A stretch of DNA of 64,000 nt, from positions 56,793,001-56,857,000 of the forward strand of contig NC_133026.1 in NCBI RefSeq assembly GCF_048771995.1. Reading direction: 5' to 3'. Source of the DNA: Taeniopygia guttata. Taxonomy: Eukaryota > Chordata > Aves > Passeriformes > Estrildidae. Position 1 is the first letter of the stretch. Every line of letters starts with the position of its first letter. Position numbers and translations under genes: made by a program. The notes under the pieces were generated by a model. That model was not told the origin of the DNA and did not search any database. It saw only the letters and a program-made list of their open reading frames with translations. Shown here piece by piece: positions 62,963-64,000 of this stretch.

Positions 62963-64000
62963 GATATTTTTCAGGAAAATCAACATGGTTCAGGAAGAAA
63001 ATTGAGTGAATGTACACAGGTTTTTGAGCCATGCAAGGCACCAGGGCCTGTGGAGTCCCTAGGATGTATCTTGATTCTCTCTCTCCAGTCTGGATCCTGT
63101 TGCTTATGGGATTGGGTGGAGTATATCTAATTCCTGATTGACCTATTCAAATAAATCTGTCTCCTAGCAGTTGGTTCTTGCTGTTACTGGAGGTAAAATT
63201 CTGTCCCACTCAAGGGTTCTCATTACCACCACAATTTTGGCAGTGATTGATTGGTAGTTTTTCTAAGCACAAAGAACAGATTTGTTCTTATAATGAAGTT
63301 ACTGCTTTGTCCTACATGGTTGATTAATATCCTAATGCTACTCTCAGCCAGGCCCAACACCTACCAGCCGTGACAAGAAATTAACATGGTTTGAGCCAAT
63401 TGAAAAATAAACTTAAAAGTCACCCATAACATGTGCTACTCAATATATTTCAATATTTGACTCAATATGGCTGATTTAATTATTTAGATTTTGAATGCTC
63501 ACTCAAAATACTTTTTATTTGACTGAGTGACAACACAGTTGCTGTTTTATTTGTAAGGTGGTTCTGTGTCCCAACAGCATTTTCATTAGTCCCTTCTTTT
63601 TCAGAACTTTTAACTCCTGCTTGCAGTACTCTCACTTCTTAATGTATACAAGCTGAGGCTGCTGAGCACAGCAGTTGGTGCCTTAAAATATGGATTTTAA
63701 TTAAACAGCAAATTAAGGAGGTGCTGGGACAGCCCAGTGCATTCCAGGAAATCTGCAAGGGCCTCACTTGGGACTCAGTTTATAGGGTCGCAAGATGCTT
63801 TGCTTTAGTCATTTGAAGTTTCCCATAGCCCATGTTTTTAACTACTAAAGTCGACTCATTTTCCAAAAAGTCCATTGACAATGGTGATGCTTTGCTCCAG
63901 CTATGATTCAGGTTAATGATTTACCAAGGTTAACAAGGGTAAGTGCTTATCCTTTGTTCCCAAACTTGGCTGGGCAGGTGATGTTCTTTTTCCAGTCTGA
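62963..64000. other. Unannotated right end
   Basis: This is complex AT-rich sequence without recognisable repeats. The 63.3-63.8 kb part is slightly GC-richer. There is no gene signal. Confidence 0.5.

Noticed and set aside
62756..63130. 124-codon plus-strand frame
   Set aside because: It passes antisense through a CR1 fragment and has no independent support.
1..64000. CRISPR array, bacterial operon, tRNA or rRNA genes
   Set aside because: No regularly spaced direct repeats with unique spacers, no dense coding and no tRNA or rRNA core sequences; the repeats are those of a vertebrate genome.

Overview
This window looks like AT-rich, gene-poor nuclear DNA from a bird, either intergenic or inside a very large intron. 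The lineage call rests on the repeats: several 5'-truncated CR1 LINE copies, one of which keeps the CR1-type 3' end (TGTTCTGTGATTCTGTAAT), and several avian-type endogenous retrovirus (ERV) LTRs. I saw no L1/Alu/B1-type mammalian repeats. A passerine or other neoavian is my guess; another CR1-rich reptile cannot be excluded from sequence alone. I found no protein-coding gene, tRNA, rRNA, recognisable small RNA or CRISPR array. The open reading frames are short, mutually overlapping, or lie inside repeats.

Layout. 1-0.8 kb: plus-strand ERVL-type solo LTR (206-759). 0.8-12.3 kb: AT-rich DNA with one CR1 (4226-4563, minus) and small duplications. 12.36-12.70 kb: a 344-nt uninterrupted pyrimidine tract, mainly (CTTC)n. 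12.7-16.5 kb: GT/T-rich low complexity and a strong imperfect inverted repeat (15035-15157). 16.5-17.0 kb: minus-strand LTR. 19.5-20.3 kb: probable LTR with three imperfect 22-bp enhancer-like repeats, followed by a perfect 20-bp palindrome. 20.3-37.4 kb: AT-rich DNA with an (AT)n tract, a G-rich tract, an old CR1/L3-like remnant (25.5-25.8 kb), a short CR1 reverse-transcriptase fragment (27.4 kb), a long CR1 (29240-30080, plus) and a CR1 tail (35.1 kb). 37.4-49.0 kb: a cluster of minus-strand LTR/ERV insertions (37.67-38.15, 38.81-39.47, about 43.0-43.7, about 44.3-45.0 and 48.39-48.99 kb), two of them with clear ends. 49-64 kb: AT-rich DNA with a GC-richer island of unknown nature (54.49-55.08 kb), an AT tandem duplication (56.6 kb) and a CR1 fragment (62.83-62.96 kb).

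No genes work together here, so there is no pathway to describe. The unusual features are the number of perfect palindromes and hairpin-type inverted repeats, the same-strand LTR cluster, the very long polypyrimidine tract, and a few segments that could be conserved regulatory DNA. I found no previously undescribed system that I can support. All repeat calls come from remembered family signatures, not from a database search.
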